From assembly GCA_964412195.1 (NCBI GenBank), contig CAYPNP010000020.1, forward strand, positions 17,181-81,180: DNA of 64,000 nucleotides, written 5' to 3'. The position numbers and the translations under genes were made by a program. Origin of the DNA: CAYPNP01 sp964412195. Lineage in GTDB: Bacteria; Acidobacteriota; JAAYUB01. The notes beneath the pieces were generated by a model. The model saw nothing but the letters and a program-made list of their open reading frames with translations, had not been told where the DNA came from and searched no databases. Of the stretch, positions 16,605-25,874 are shown in pieces. Within the stretch, counting starts at the first letter, position 1; each line of letters opens with the position of its first letter.

Positions 16605-17102
16605 ATGGAGACACGGTCCGTCACCGGCATCTACCCCGGCTCGTTCGACCCCGTCACCAACGGCCACATCGACATCATCCAGCGGAGCCTCCAGCTCTGC
16701 GACCGCGTCATCCCGGCCATCCTCGTCAACACCGACAAGGCGCCCCTCTTCACCGCCGAAGAGCGCCTGGAGATGCTCGCCGCCGCCGTCCAGCACCTGG
16801 GCCCCCGCGTCCAGCCGATCTACTTCAGCGGCCTGCTGGCCAACGCCGCGCGCCAGAACGGCGCCACGGTGATCATCCGGGGCATCCGGGCCGTTTCCGA
16901 CTACGAGTACGAGCTGCAGATGGCGCTGATGAACCGGACGCTGGCGCCGGAGATCGAAACCATCTTCCTGGTCCCGGCCGGCCGGTATTCCTACCTGAGC
17001 TCCCGCCTGGTCAAGGAGGTATTCGCCTGCGGCGGCGAGCTGAAGGGCCTCATCCCCGACCACGTCGCCGCGATGCTGCGGAAAAAGAACATCCATCCCT
17101 GA
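16605..17102 (+). CDS. coaD: Phosphopantetheine adenylyltransferase
   Basis: The 165-residue product has the nucleotidyltransferase motif GIYPGSFDPVTNGHIDII and the C-terminal SSRLVKEV that replaces ISSTxVKE. It transfers AMP from ATP to 4'-phosphopantetheine, the penultimate step of coenzyme A synthesis. Length and motifs are standard. A ribosome site (GGAGGG) lies ~8 bp upstream. It is first in a plus-strand operon followed 19 bp later by the phosphohexomutase gene; upstream rRNA methyltransferase rsmD, a common partner of coaD, is absent here. Confidence 0.95.
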   Translation: METRSVTGIYPGSFDPVTNGHIDIIQRSLQLCDRVIPAILVNTDKAPLFTAEERLEMLAAAVQHLGPRVQPIYFSGLLANAARQNGATVIIRGIRAVSDYEYELQMALMNRTLAPEIETIFLVPAGRYSYLSSRLVKEVFACGGELKGLIPDHVAAMLRKKNIHP

Positions 17103-17121
17103 CCCGCCGGAGGCGCACTGC

Positions 17122-18492
17122 ATGGACGTCCCCTTCCCCCACATCTTCAAGCGATACGACATCCGCGGCATCACCGGCGAGGAGCTGAACCCGGCGCTGG
17201 TGCGGGCCCTCGGCCGCGCCGTCGGCACGTACCTGCTCCGCCGCGGCAGCCGGCACGCCGTGGTGGGCCGGGACGGCCGCGTCACGGGTCAAGAATACAT
17301 GGACCTCTTCATCCAGGGCGCCCTGTCCGCGGGGCTGGACGTGGTGGACCTCGGCATGTGCCCCACCCCCCTGGTGTATTTCGCCATCCACCGGTTCCAG
17401 GCGGGCGGCGGAGTGGCCGTGACCGCCAGCCACAATCCGCCCCGGTACAACGGCTTCAAGATCTGCCGGGGCGCCGATTCGATCTTCGACGAGGAAATCC
17501 AGGAACTGCGCCGCCTGGTCGAAGCCGACGACTTCGAGAGCGGGACAGGCCGCCTGGAGCGACGGTCCGTCATCCCGGACTACACCGCCTGGCTGGCGGA
17601 CCATTTCGGCGAGTTCGCCAGCCGGCCCAAGGTGGTGGTCGACGCCGGCAACGGGACCGCGGGGCTGGTGGCCCCCGAGCTGCTGCGCCGCCTGAAGTGC
17701 CGCGTGGCCGAGCTCTACTGCAACGTGGACGGCCGCTTCCCCAACCACGAGGCCGACCCGACGGTGGAGTCCAACCTGGCCGACCTGGTCCGGGTGGTCC
17801 GGGAACAGCAGGCCGGCCTAGGCATCGCCTTCGACGGGGACAGCGACCGGATCGGCGTGGTGGACGAGGGCGGCGCCATCGTGCACGGCGACCAGCTCCT
17901 CCTCCTGTACGCCCGCCAGATGCTCGTGGACAAGCCCGGCAGCACGGTCATCTCCGAAGTGAAATCCTCGGAGGTGCTGTACGACGGCATCCGGCAGGCC
18001 GGCGGCCAGCCGCTCATGTGGAAGACCGGCCACTCCCTGATCAAGGCCAAGATGAAGGAGACCGGCGCCCTCCTGGCCGGGGAGATGAGCGGCCACATGT
18101 TCTTCGCCGATCGCTACTTCGGCTACGACGACGCCATCTACGCCGCCTGCCGGCTGCTGGAGATCCTCGACCGGTCCGGCCGCAGCCTGAAGGAGCTGCT
18201 GGCTGGGATCCCGAAGACCGTCAACACGCCGGAAATCCGCGTGGATTGCCCGGAGGACGCCAAGCTACCGCTGGTCCAGGCCGTGCTGGACCATTACCGG
18301 CCGCTCCACGAGGTGATCGATATCGACGGGGTCCGCGTCAAGTTCCCGCACGGCTGGGGCCTGGTGCGCGCCTCCAACACCCAGCCGATCCTGGTGCTGC
18401 GCTTCGAGGCCGACACGCCCGCCCACCTGGCCGCCATCCAGGCGGACATGATGGGCGTCATCGAGACCTGCCGCAGGGGAATCCAATCATGA
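17122..18492 (+). CDS. Phosphomannomutase/phosphoglucomutase (AlgC-like)
   Basis: The 456-residue alpha-D-phosphohexomutase has FKRYDIRG at the start, the phosphoserine loop TASHNPP, the metal loop FDGDSDRIG, the sugar-binding loop GEMSGHMFF and the C-terminal phosphate-binding RASNTQP. It interconverts hexose 1- and 6-phosphates (mannose and/or glucose) for sugar-nucleotide and polysaccharide synthesis. It sits between coaD and the dapF-like gene; its stop overlaps the next start (ATGA), indicating translational coupling. Substrate preference cannot be decided from sequence. Confidence 0.9.
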   Translation: MDVPFPHIFKRYDIRGITGEELNPALVRALGRAVGTYLLRRGSRHAVVGRDGRVTGQEYMDLFIQGALSAGLDVVDLGMCPTPLVYFAIHRFQAGGGVAVTASHNPPRYNGFKICRGADSIFDEEIQELRRLVEADDFESGTGRLERRSVIPDYTAWLADHFGEFASRPKVVVDAGNGTAGLVAPELLRRLKCRVAELYCNVDGRFPNHEADPTVESNLADLVRVVREQQAGLGIAFDGDSDRIGVVDEGGAIVHGDQLLLLYARQMLVDKPGSTVISEVKSSEVLYDGIRQAGGQPLMWKTGHSLIKAKMKETGALLAGEMSGHMFFADRYFGYDDAIYAACRLLEILDRSGRSLKELLAGIPKTVNTPEIRVDCPEDAKLPLVQAVLDHYRPLHEVIDIDGVRVKFPHGWGLVRASNTQPILVLRFEADTPAHLAAIQADMMGVIETCRRGIQS

Positions 18493-19370
18493 AAAGCTCC
18501 CGCCCCATCCCTTTCATCAAGTGCCAGGGTTACGGCAACGACTTCATCCTGATCGAGGAATGCCAGTTGCGCGGCTTGAAAAGCCCGTACGCCGATTTTG
18601 CCGTGCAGATCTGCACCCGGAAATTCGCCGTGGGCGCCGACGGCCTGATCATCTGGACCGCCGGAAAGAAAGCCGCGGAGTTCTCGGCCCGGATTTTCAA
18701 TGCGGACGGGTCCGAAGCCGAGTCATCCGGCAACGGGATCCGCTGCCTCGGCGCGGCCCTGTTCCACGGCGCCCCGGACATGCCGGACTCCGTGCGCATC
18801 CGGACGGCCGGCGGCCTGAAGCAGCTCACCCGGCTGGCGGTGGAGGACAACTCGTATACGTTCCGGACCAACCTCGGGCCGCCGGTGTTCGAGCCGGCCC
18901 GCATCCCGTTCGTGCCGGGCCCCGGAGCGCAGGCCGGATCGCCGGAACACGACGTCCGCGTGGACCAGGCCGTCTTCCGGGTGACCCCGCTCTCGCTGGG
19001 GAACCCCCACTGCGTCATCCGGACGGAGGCCATCGACTTCAACCTGCTTTACGGCGTCGGGCCATCCCTCGAGAAGCACCCCCAGTTCCCCGCCCGGACC
19101 AACGTGGAGTTCCTCCATGTCGCCAACCGCTCCACCATCGAGATCGCCATCTGGGAGCGCGGCGTCGGCCACACCCTGTCCTCGGGCACCGGCAGCGCGG
19201 CGGCGGCGGTCGCCGCCATCGCCAACGGCTGGACCGACAGCCCCGTCCAGGTCCAGATGGAGGGCGGCGAGGTCCTCGTGCGTTGGGACAACGGCGGGGA
19301 CGTGATCCAGGACGGCCAGGCCCGGTTCGCCTTCAGCGGCCTCATCGAATCCCGCGCCCTGCGCTACTGA
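18489..19370 (+). CDS. Diaminopimelate epimerase-like protein with both catalytic Cys replaced by Ser
   Basis: The 293-residue product aligns with DapF along its length: CQGYGNDFI at the N-terminus, FNADGSEAE, LGNPHCV, ERGVGHT and the GTG loop. However the two acid/base cysteines are both serine: S80 in SSGNGIRC (usually CGNG) and S232 in SSGTGSAA (usually CGTG). The family racemises LL- to meso-diaminopimelate for lysine and peptidoglycan. With both thiols lost, epimerase activity is doubtful, so it may act on another substrate or be a non-catalytic paralogue. The ATG at 18489 overlaps the mutase stop. A second, canonical dapF elsewhere in the genome would be expected if the cell makes meso-DAP. 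Confidence 0.8.
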   Translation: MKSSRPIPFIKCQGYGNDFILIEECQLRGLKSPYADFAVQICTRKFAVGADGLIIWTAGKKAAEFSARIFNADGSEAESSGNGIRCLGAALFHGAPDMPDSVRIRTAGGLKQLTRLAVEDNSYTFRTNLGPPVFEPARIPFVPGPGAQAGSPEHDVRVDQAVFRVTPLSLGNPHCVIRTEAIDFNLLYGVGPSLEKHPQFPARTNVEFLHVANRSTIEIAIWERGVGHTLSSGTGSAAAAVAAIANGWTDSPVQVQMEGGEVLVRWDNGGDVIQDGQARFAFSGLIESRALRY

Positions 19371-19375
19371 CCGCC

Positions 19376-20155
19376 ATGGACGCCCGGGACCTCGCGGTGG
19401 TGTGCGTCCGGCCCCAGGGGAGCGGCAACCTCGGCTCCATCGCCCGGGTCATGAGGAATTTCGGGTACCGCGACCTGATCCTGGTGGCGCCCCGCTGCGG
19501 GATCGACGAGCAGTCCTACCGGATGGCCTGCCACGCGGCGGAGGTCCTCGACCGGGCCAGGACCGTGGGCGACCTGGCGGCTCTCGACTCCGAATTCCAC
19601 GGATTCATCGGCACCTGCGGCCGGGTGGACCCCAGCGTCCACGGGGAGCCGCTGCATCCGGCCGACCTGCCCGGCGCGGTCTCCCGCCTGGCCCCGCCGG
19701 CCCGCCTCGCCCTCCTGCTCGGGCCGGAGGACCACGGGCTCTCCAACACGGAGCTGAAGCGCTGCCGCTGGATCGTGCGCATCCCGGCCGATCCGGATTA
19801 CCCCTCCCTGAACGTCGCCCAGGCCGCCGCCGTCCTCCTCTACGAGCTGGGCGGCCGGGGACGCCCCAATCCCGACCCGCCCGCGCCGGTGCGGGCGGCG
19901 ACGACCGCGGAGATGGAGCAGCTCTTCGCCCAGCTCCGCCGGCTCCTCCTCCAAGTCGGTTTCCTGCACCGCAACAACCCGGAGCGGATCATGTACCCGT
20001 TACGGCGCCTGCTCTTCCGGGCCGGCCCGGAGGCGAGGGAGGTGCGCATCCTGCGGGGCATCCTGCGACAGCTCGGCTGGGCCTTCCGCCAGGCCGGCTT
20101 CCCGCCGGGTGACAAGATTCCTCCGGCTCCCGATGAAACCGCCGATGTCGATTAA
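19376..20155 (+). CDS. SPOUT-class RNA methyltransferase (TrmJ/TrmH-like)
   Basis: The 259-residue product has the SpoU/TrmJ fold: VCVRPQGSGNLGSIARVMRNFG at the N-terminus, LLLGPEDHGLSNTEL and IPADPDYPSLNVAQAAAVLLYEL, the knotted SAM-binding motifs. The C-terminal helical extension (MEQLFAQLRRLLLQVGF) is typical of TrmJ, which 2'-O-methylates position 32 of tRNAs. The ATG at 19376 follows the dapF-like stop by 5 bp, and the gene ends the operon. Its 3' end overlaps the convergent recJ by 4 bp. Exact RNA target is inferred only. Confidence 0.85.
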   Translation: MDARDLAVVCVRPQGSGNLGSIARVMRNFGYRDLILVAPRCGIDEQSYRMACHAAEVLDRARTVGDLAALDSEFHGFIGTCGRVDPSVHGEPLHPADLPGAVSRLAPPARLALLLGPEDHGLSNTELKRCRWIVRIPADPDYPSLNVAQAAAVLLYELGGRGRPNPDPPAPVRAATTAEMEQLFAQLRRLLLQVGFLHRNNPERIMYPLRRLLFRAGPEAREVRILRGILRQLGWAFRQAGFPPGDKIPPAPDETADVD

Positions 20156-21882
20156 TTGAACTTGATGTCGCGCAGGTTCAGCTGGAGGTTGCTGACCCCG
20201 TTGTACTCGTTGCAGAGGATGCTGTAGACGATGGAAATCTGCTTCTGGTAGATCAGCTTGTCGAACAGGTTCCCTTTCTTCCACCACACCGCGTCGAAGT
20301 TCTGCAGGACGTTGCCCACCTTGATCTTCAGGTGCTTGTCCTTCAACAGCCACGGCCCGGAATAGACTTTCACGTTGGGCGTGGCGAACACCGGGATGGG
20401 GTTGCCCTCCCCGAAGGGGGCCAGCTCGTTGATCTCGTCCAGCAGCTTGAAGTTGATCTGGCTCAGCTCCAGGAACGAGTCGATGAGCAGCTCCGGTATC
20501 ATGTCCTCGGGCTGCAAGGACTGCATGGCGAAGTGGTTGATCCGCTCGCGGAATGGATCCACGTTCTCGTCCAGCAGGGTCAGCCCGGCCGCCAGGGCGT
20601 GCCCGCCGTACTTGATCAGGATGTCGTCGCACGACTGCAGGGCCTGCAACAGGCTGAACTTCGAGGTGGAGCGGCCCGAGCCGTGCGCCTCGCCGTTCTC
20701 GATCGAGAGGATGATGGTCGGGCGGAAGAAGCGCTCCATGATCCGCGAGGCCACGATGCCGATCACGCCGCGGTGCCAGTTATCGCCTGCGAGGACCAGC
20801 ACGGGGTCGGAGAAGAGCTCGGGGTGACGGACGGTGAGCTCCTCGATCTCCTCGAGGATCACCCGCTCCTCCTGCTGGCGCATGATGTTCTTCCGGTTCA
20901 TGTCGCTGACGATGTTGCGGACGTACTCCGGGTCCATCGAGTCGAACAGGTCCACGGCGGCGTTGGAGCCGCCCATCCGCCCGACGGCGTTGATCCGCGG
21001 GGCGATCTTGAACGCCAGGTCGATGCAGGAGATGTCCTTGCCCTTCACACCGGCCATTTCGATCAGGGTGAGCAGGCCGATGTTGTCGGGATTCCGCAGC
21101 GCCTCCAGGCCGTGCTTCACGATGATCCGGTTCTCGTCTGTGAGGGAAACCAGGTCCGCCACGGTGCCGATGGCCACAAAGCTAAGGAACTGCTCGGCGG
21201 CCCGCTCCCGGTCGAACTCGTGCAGAAGGGCCTGGCAGAGCTTGAACACCACGCCGACGCCGGCGAGGTTCTTCTCGGGATAGGGGCAATCGTTCTGTTT
21301 CGGGTTGAGGATCGAATAGGCGTTCGGCAGGACGTCGCCGGGGAGGTGGTGGTCGGTGACGATCAGGTCCAGGCCGATGTTCTTTGTGAACTCGGCCACT
21401 TCCGTCGCCCGGATGCCGCAGTCCACGCTGATCACGAGGGAATACCCCTGGTCCTTGAACTCGTCGATGGCCTCCTGCTTGAGGCCGTACCCGTCCGTCA
21501 GGCGCCGCGGGATGTAGTAGCCGCAGACGCCGCCCAGGAGCTGGATCGTCTTCTTCAAGACGACGATGGAAGTCACGCCGTCGACGTCGAAGTCGCCGTA
21601 AATCAGGATTTTCTCTTTCTGGTGGATGGCCCGCGCGATCCGCTCCACGGTCCGGCGCATGTCCTTCATGATGAAGGGATCATACATGTCCTGAAGGGTG
21701 GAATAGAGGAACCGGTGGGCGGCCTCGGGCTCCTGGATGCCCCGGTTGATCAGCAGGAGCGCCTGCAGTTGGGAGATTTTCAGCTCCTCCACCAGGCGCT
21801 CGGTCCTCTCCTGCTGGACTGGCTGGACAATCCACTTATTTTCGATGTCGTTGCTGTTGGAATGCAGGTTTCTGTAAATCAA
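20152..21882 (-). CDS. recJ: Single-stranded-DNA-specific exonuclease RecJ
   Basis: The 576-residue product carries the DHH phosphoesterase motifs IYGDFDVDGVTS, SVDCGIR and VTDHHLP, then the DHHA1 motif (GGHALAAGLTL) and a C-terminal OB-like domain. RecJ degrades 5' single-stranded DNA in recombination and repair. The frame begins with TTG at 21882 and no ATG or strong ribosome site is available near the family start. A TATACT -10 box lies at 21888-21893, only a few bases upstream, so either the transcript is nearly leaderless or the true start is slightly further in (near residue 16). Convergent with the methyltransferase gene. Confidence 0.9.
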   Translation of the reverse strand: MIYRNLHSNSNDIENKWIVQPVQQERTERLVEELKISQLQALLLINRGIQEPEAAHRFLYSTLQDMYDPFIMKDMRRTVERIARAIHQKEKILIYGDFDVDGVTSIVVLKKTIQLLGGVCGYYIPRRLTDGYGLKQEAIDEFKDQGYSLVISVDCGIRATEVAEFTKNIGLDLIVTDHHLPGDVLPNAYSILNPKQNDCPYPEKNLAGVGVVFKLCQALLHEFDRERAAEQFLSFVAIGTVADLVSLTDENRIIVKHGLEALRNPDNIGLLTLIEMAGVKGKDISCIDLAFKIAPRINAVGRMGGSNAAVDLFDSMDPEYVRNIVSDMNRKNIMRQQEERVILEEIEELTVRHPELFSDPVLVLAGDNWHRGVIGIVASRIMERFFRPTIILSIENGEAHGSGRSTSKFSLLQALQSCDDILIKYGGHALAAGLTLLDENVDPFRERINHFAMQSLQPEDMIPELLIDSFLELSQINFKLLDEINELAPFGEGNPIPVFATPNVKVYSGPWLLKDKHLKIKVGNVLQNFDAVWWKKGNLFDKLIYQKQISIVYSILCNEYNGVSNLQLNLRDIKFN

Positions 21883-21992
21883 GCCTCAGTATAGCACGGG
21901 AGTGCGGAGGCGACAATACACTTTCTTGAACTTCTGTCCAATTTTTTGGAAAACTCCGGGACGGATCCGGCCTGGATTGCCGGCGGGAGGGC

Positions 21993-22514
21993 TTATTTCA
22001 GCGCCCCGTCGATCACCTGGATCATGTGCTGGTACTTCTCGCGGCTCTTCACCACGAAGGCTTCCAACTCGTCTTGCGAGGCGAAACCATTGTCCTGGTA
22101 TGATTTATCCAGATAGTAGACTTTGTCGTTCTGTTTGATGAAATCCCGGGAGGTATCCCCGTCGGTCAACGAGTCCATACCGGAGTCAAAGATCATGACG
22201 TAGGTGTTCCCCTTCATCATGGTGAGGTCCTTGTAGACCTTCTTGTAATCCTTCTTGGCCAGGTCCTCGTCGATGAATTCCACGTTGTCAGGGTCCACAT
22301 TGGCCTGGATGACGATGAAGGCCAGCCCTTGCAGGTACTGGATGCCGACGAACGTGTTGCGGGCGGCCGAGTCCTTGGCGACGAAGTAGACCAGGTTCTG
22401 GCTGGTCATCTTGCCCTTGACGCTGTCGGCCGCGGGAAAGTTCTCCGCCGCATACAGCGCAAGGCTCGCCAGGGAGAGGATGAAGATCACTGACACCAAC
22501 CGCCGCATTTTCAT
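21993..22514 (-). CDS. Secreted protein of unknown function
   Basis: I do not recognise this 173-residue protein. The start at 22514 has GAGGTGG just upstream, and a signal peptide follows (RLVSVIFILSLASLALYA). The mature part is rich in lysine, aspartate and tyrosine, with a mixed alpha/beta pattern (FVGIQYLQGLAFIVIQANVDPDN, YVMIFDSGMDSL) and no cysteines. It is monocistronic, between recJ and the tmRNA gene. Location is probably periplasmic. Confidence 0.7.
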   Translation of the reverse strand: MKMRRLVSVIFILSLASLALYAAENFPAADSVKGKMTSQNLVYFVAKDSAARNTFVGIQYLQGLAFIVIQANVDPDNVEFIDEDLAKKDYKKVYKDLTMMKGNTYVMIFDSGMDSLTDGDTSRDFIKQNDKVYYLDKSYQDNGFASQDELEAFVVKSREKYQHMIQVIDGALK

Positions 22515-22723
22515 GATCCACCTCGGAGGATTATTTAAAAAAACACTTTTTGATTTTAATTGCAATTTCCTCATTATGCAAGCCCTCTCGCACCACAAAT
22601 TCGGAGGCCGCAATCGGTTCCTCCAGAATTTTATGATCACGGCTCCCGGGAAAAGTTACACCCTCTCCGGCAGCCGCCACGTCGGGCGGGTCGGCTCCAT
22701 CGCCCCGGCGATTCCTCTGCGCA

Positions 22724-22750
22724 AAAAAAATGAGCACCTTACGTGCTCAT
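22724..22750 (-). terminator. Rho-independent terminator of ssrA
   Basis: On the minus strand ATGAGCAC-GTAA-GGTGCTCAT is followed by a run of T residues, 11 bases after the tmRNA CCA end. Confidence 0.9.
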
Positions 22751-22761
22751 GGATAAGGACA

Positions 22762-23109
22762 TGGTGGAGGCGGGGGGAATCGAACCCCCGTCCGAGAGTT
22801 TTCAGCCGCTGGAGACTACATGCTTATTCTGTTTTCAATCTCGCCCGCGGTGATCAAAACAGTCAAACTCACCGCCGGCCAACCCCAAAGTTCTCGGCGT
22901 CCCACTCGGAGTCGCATGGTCCGCCCAGCCCGCTGTGTGACGGTAACCGGCAGCCCGCAGGCGAAGCCGACGGCACCGTGGCTGCTAGTTAGGCAGCCAG
23001 TGCGTAAGTAGGTTCAGCAGCTAATGTTTAGCTTCCCGATTTTTACGGGTCAGGAAACCCGGCATGCCTCCAGGGCCTCAACCACTCCCGTCGAACCCAT
23101 ATCGCCCCC
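22762..23109 (-). ncRNA. ssrA: Transfer-messenger RNA (tmRNA)
   Basis: The 348-base RNA rescues stalled ribosomes. The 5' end GGGGGCGATATGGG pairs with the 3' CGCCUCC-ACCA to form the tRNA-like acceptor stem (one G-U). The T arm GGGGGTTCGATTCCCCCC and encoded CCA are present. The tag reading frame at 22989-23021 codes (A)AEPTYALAA then TAA, ending in the typical ALAA degron. The -10/-35 promoter upstream and the terminator downstream frame it. One-piece rather than permuted form. Confidence 0.95.
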
Positions 23110-23137
23110 AGTCAAAGATCGTGGCGGGAAGGTGTGC

Positions 23138-23166
23138 ATCATACGCCGTCCGGAGCCGGCCGGCAA
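23138..23166 (-). promoter_or_regulatory. Promoter of ssrA
   Basis: On the minus strand TTGCCG (23161-23166), 17 bp, TATGAT (23138-23143). It lies about 30 bp before the mature tmRNA 5' end, leaving a short leader for RNase P removal. Confidence 0.55.
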
Positions 23167-23197
23167 CTACTTTGACGGCCGGCCCCCCCCAAAAGTT

Positions 23198-25696
23198 TCA
23201 CTTTTTCTCCCGGAGCCGGGCCGCCAGGGTGTCCCATCCGAGGCCCTGCCCCTTCAGGTACCGGTCGAACCAGTATTCCAGGAACTGCTCCTGGGCGATC
23301 CAGTTCTCGAACTTGCCCTTCATCCCGTGGTCCTCGCCGTAGAAGCGGATGTAGGCCGTGTCCCGCCCGAGCACCTTGAGCGCGGTGAACATCTGGGCGG
23401 ACTCCTCCGCCGGCACGTTGGTGTCGGACAGTCCATGCATGAGCAGCAGCGGGGTCCGCACCCGGTCGGCGTGGAAGAGCGGCGACTGCCCGACGTACAT
23501 CTCGGGGCGGTTCCATGGATAGGCCCCCGGCATCGCCGTCTGGCCGTACTGGTACCCCCACCAGCCGGCGCCCCAGTAGCTGGCCAGGTTGGAGATGCCG
23601 TACTCCGAGCAGAGGGCGGCGAAGAGGGTCGTCCGGGTGGCCAGCGTCATGGCCAGGAAGCCGCCGTACGAGCCGGAAAACGCCCCCACCGCCTTCGGAT
23701 CCAGGAAAGACTTCTCCTTCAGGAGGGCCTGGGTGGCGGCGATGATGTCGTCCGCCGATTTCAGCCCCCACTCGTTGGGGTGCTCGTCCGCGAAGGCCGG
23801 CCCGTAGCCGACCGCCCCGCGGGGATTGCACACCAAGACGGCGTAGCCGCGCCCGGCCAGGCCCTGCAGTTCCCAGTTGAACACTTCGCCGCAGGGGATG
23901 ACCCCGCCGTAGAAAAACACCACGAGCGGATACTTCCGGGCAGGGTCGAAGCCTGCCGGCAGGGTCAGCCAGCCGCTGAGATCGCGACCGTCGGGCGCGT
24001 GGTAATCCCACGCCTCGGTCCGGGCCACTTCCAGGCGGTCGAACAGGCCGGTGTTGACATCCCACAATATTTCCGAAGCCCGGCCGTCCGCCTGGCGGCG
24101 GAGCGCCGGCGTCCGTTCCAGGGAGCCGACCAGGTAGACAAAGGCGCCCGTCTTGTCCAGCCGGTCGAATCCCCAGATCACCCGGCCGTCGATTGGCTCC
24201 TCCGCTATCCGCCCGTCCGGACCCAGGCGATACACCAGGGACCGCCCGCCCCGGGTGGCCAGGAAATAGACCGTCCGGCCGTCGCCGGAGAAATCGAACG
24301 TCTCGCCCCGCTGCCCGGCGAAGATCATGTCCAGGCCGACGCAGGGCGAAAAATCGGCCGTCAGGTTGCGGACGGCCCCCGCGGCCCGGTCCCAGAAATA
24401 GAGGTCCATGTCATAGTAGTTCCACGGTTGGGCGGGATCCGGGCTGTAGAAGCGGGAGGAGCCGACCAGGTAGAACCCGTCCCCCCGGGGGCTCAGCCGG
24501 GCGCCGCCGAAGTTGAACCCCTCCGCCCAGAGGAGCTTCGTGCTGAAATCCGCCAGGTTCTGCTCGTAGAATTCGTACCGCGAATAGGGGTAGGCCGAAC
24601 TCTCCAGCGCGCGGACCACCAGGGCGGCGGTGCCGTCGGCGGACAGGTCGAAGCTATCGATCCGCCAATCCCCGGAAGTGAGCGTCTCGATCACCGAACC
24701 GTCCGCGGCCACGCGGCGCAACCGGGTGCGGTCGTCCCAGCCGTCATCCTTCTTCTCGTAGATCTCGGTCAGCAGGTCCCACTTCTTTTCGTCGGCCTTT
24801 TTCTTGGGGGTGTGCAGGAAGTAGATGAAACGGCCGTCCGGCGACCAGCGGCCGCTGGAAATCTGGCCTTCCAGCAGGGCGACGCGCCGGAGCGAGGCGC
24901 CCGCCAGATCGTATTCAAACAGCGCGGACTTCCCCTCCTCCGGGCTGCCGATGAAGCCCAGCTTCCCGCCTGCGGAATCCCAGAACGGCCCCTTCAGGGA
25001 GAAGCCCATCGCCAGGGTCGCCTCGCACCGGCCGCTGGCGGCGTCCAGCACGCGGATGTCGGTGAGGCGCTTCCGGTCGTCGGTCCAGCGGCCGGTCACG
25101 ATAGCCACTCGCTTTTCATCCGGCGATCCTTTCAGGTCCTCGATCGACTGGATCCACGGGTAGTCCGAACGGGAGACCGCGTGGCGCGCCGAAACCCCAA
25201 ACCGGCAGTCCGCCCCTTCGCTCCCCTTCTGCAGGACCAGGAACGGAGTGGCGGCGCCTTCCTTGGCGAACCGGCCGACCAGCAGCAGGCGGTGATACCC
25301 CCCGTCCAGATCGCACACATCGTCCGGCTTGACCGTGCGGCCGTTGAGGTAGAACTCCCACTGCCCTTCCCCCTCCACCAGGATCTTGGCCCGGGCAAAA
25401 CGGTCCAGGCTCACGTAGGCCGCCAGGAGGCAGACCTGGCCGGGCTTCACGCCCAGAGGCAGGGCGGATGAAGTTTGCCATTTCAGCCCGGGTGCCGCTT
25501 CCTGTCCCTCTTCGGGACACAGCCGTTCCGCCACCGGCTCCAGCGAGGGATCCTTCTCCGCAAAAGCGGGCAGGCGCTGCGGGGCCGGGCCCGCCAGGAG
25601 ATGGGGAGCCACCGGCACCCGGCGCTCCGGAACCTCGCCGGCCAGGCAAACCGCCGCCATCAGGACCGCCATGCCAAACCAACCCAACCGTCTCAT
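23198..25696 (-). CDS. Secreted S9 (prolyl oligopeptidase) family peptidase
   Basis: The 832-residue product has a signal peptide (LGWFGMAVLMAAVCLAG) after an ATG with GGAGG 8 bp upstream. The middle is a WD40/PD40-like beta-propeller (residues ~190-560: SPDGRFIYFL, SPRGDGFYLVG). The C-terminal alpha/beta hydrolase domain contains the nucleophile elbow GSYGG (AFSGSYGGFLA), the acid (LSDTNVPAEES) and the histidine (GEDHGMKG). It cleaves short peptides, probably dipeptides from the N-terminus, in the periplasm or outside. It is monocistronic and downstream of a FadL-like gene with its own terminator. Exact specificity is not deducible. Confidence 0.9.
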   Translation of the reverse strand: MRRLGWFGMAVLMAAVCLAGEVPERRVPVAPHLLAGPAPQRLPAFAEKDPSLEPVAERLCPEEGQEAAPGLKWQTSSALPLGVKPGQVCLLAAYVSLDRFARAKILVEGEGQWEFYLNGRTVKPDDVCDLDGGYHRLLLVGRFAKEGAATPFLVLQKGSEGADCRFGVSARHAVSRSDYPWIQSIEDLKGSPDEKRVAIVTGRWTDDRKRLTDIRVLDAASGRCEATLAMGFSLKGPFWDSAGGKLGFIGSPEEGKSALFEYDLAGASLRRVALLEGQISSGRWSPDGRFIYFLHTPKKKADEKKWDLLTEIYEKKDDGWDDRTRLRRVAADGSVIETLTSGDWRIDSFDLSADGTAALVVRALESSAYPYSRYEFYEQNLADFSTKLLWAEGFNFGGARLSPRGDGFYLVGSSRFYSPDPAQPWNYYDMDLYFWDRAAGAVRNLTADFSPCVGLDMIFAGQRGETFDFSGDGRTVYFLATRGGRSLVYRLGPDGRIAEEPIDGRVIWGFDRLDKTGAFVYLVGSLERTPALRRQADGRASEILWDVNTGLFDRLEVARTEAWDYHAPDGRDLSGWLTLPAGFDPARKYPLVVFFYGGVIPCGEVFNWELQGLAGRGYAVLVCNPRGAVGYGPAFADEHPNEWGLKSADDIIAATQALLKEKSFLDPKAVGAFSGSYGGFLAMTLATRTTLFAALCSEYGISNLASYWGAGWWGYQYGQTAMPGAYPWNRPEMYVGQSPLFHADRVRTPLLLMHGLSDTNVPAEESAQMFTALKVLGRDTAYIRFYGEDHGMKGKFENWIAQEQFLEYWFDRYLKGQGLGWDTLAARLREKK

Positions 25697-25820
25697 GGAC
25701 GACCTCCGATCTGTGGAATACGGAACAGGACTTTTTACGAATCCCCGCCGGCGAAGTATGCGGAACCCATGGATCCGGGAATCCGAAAGGAGGCGATCAT
25801 CCGCCGCCGTATCCGCCGAC

Positions 25821-25849
25821 AAAAAGGCCGGCCCCCCGGGGGGCCGGCC
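25821..25849 (-). terminator. Terminator after the FadL-like gene
   Basis: A perfect GC-rich palindrome (25826-25849) is followed on the minus strand by TTTTT. Confidence 0.8.
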
Positions 25850-25874
25850 TGGACCGAATCAAATCGACAGGATG

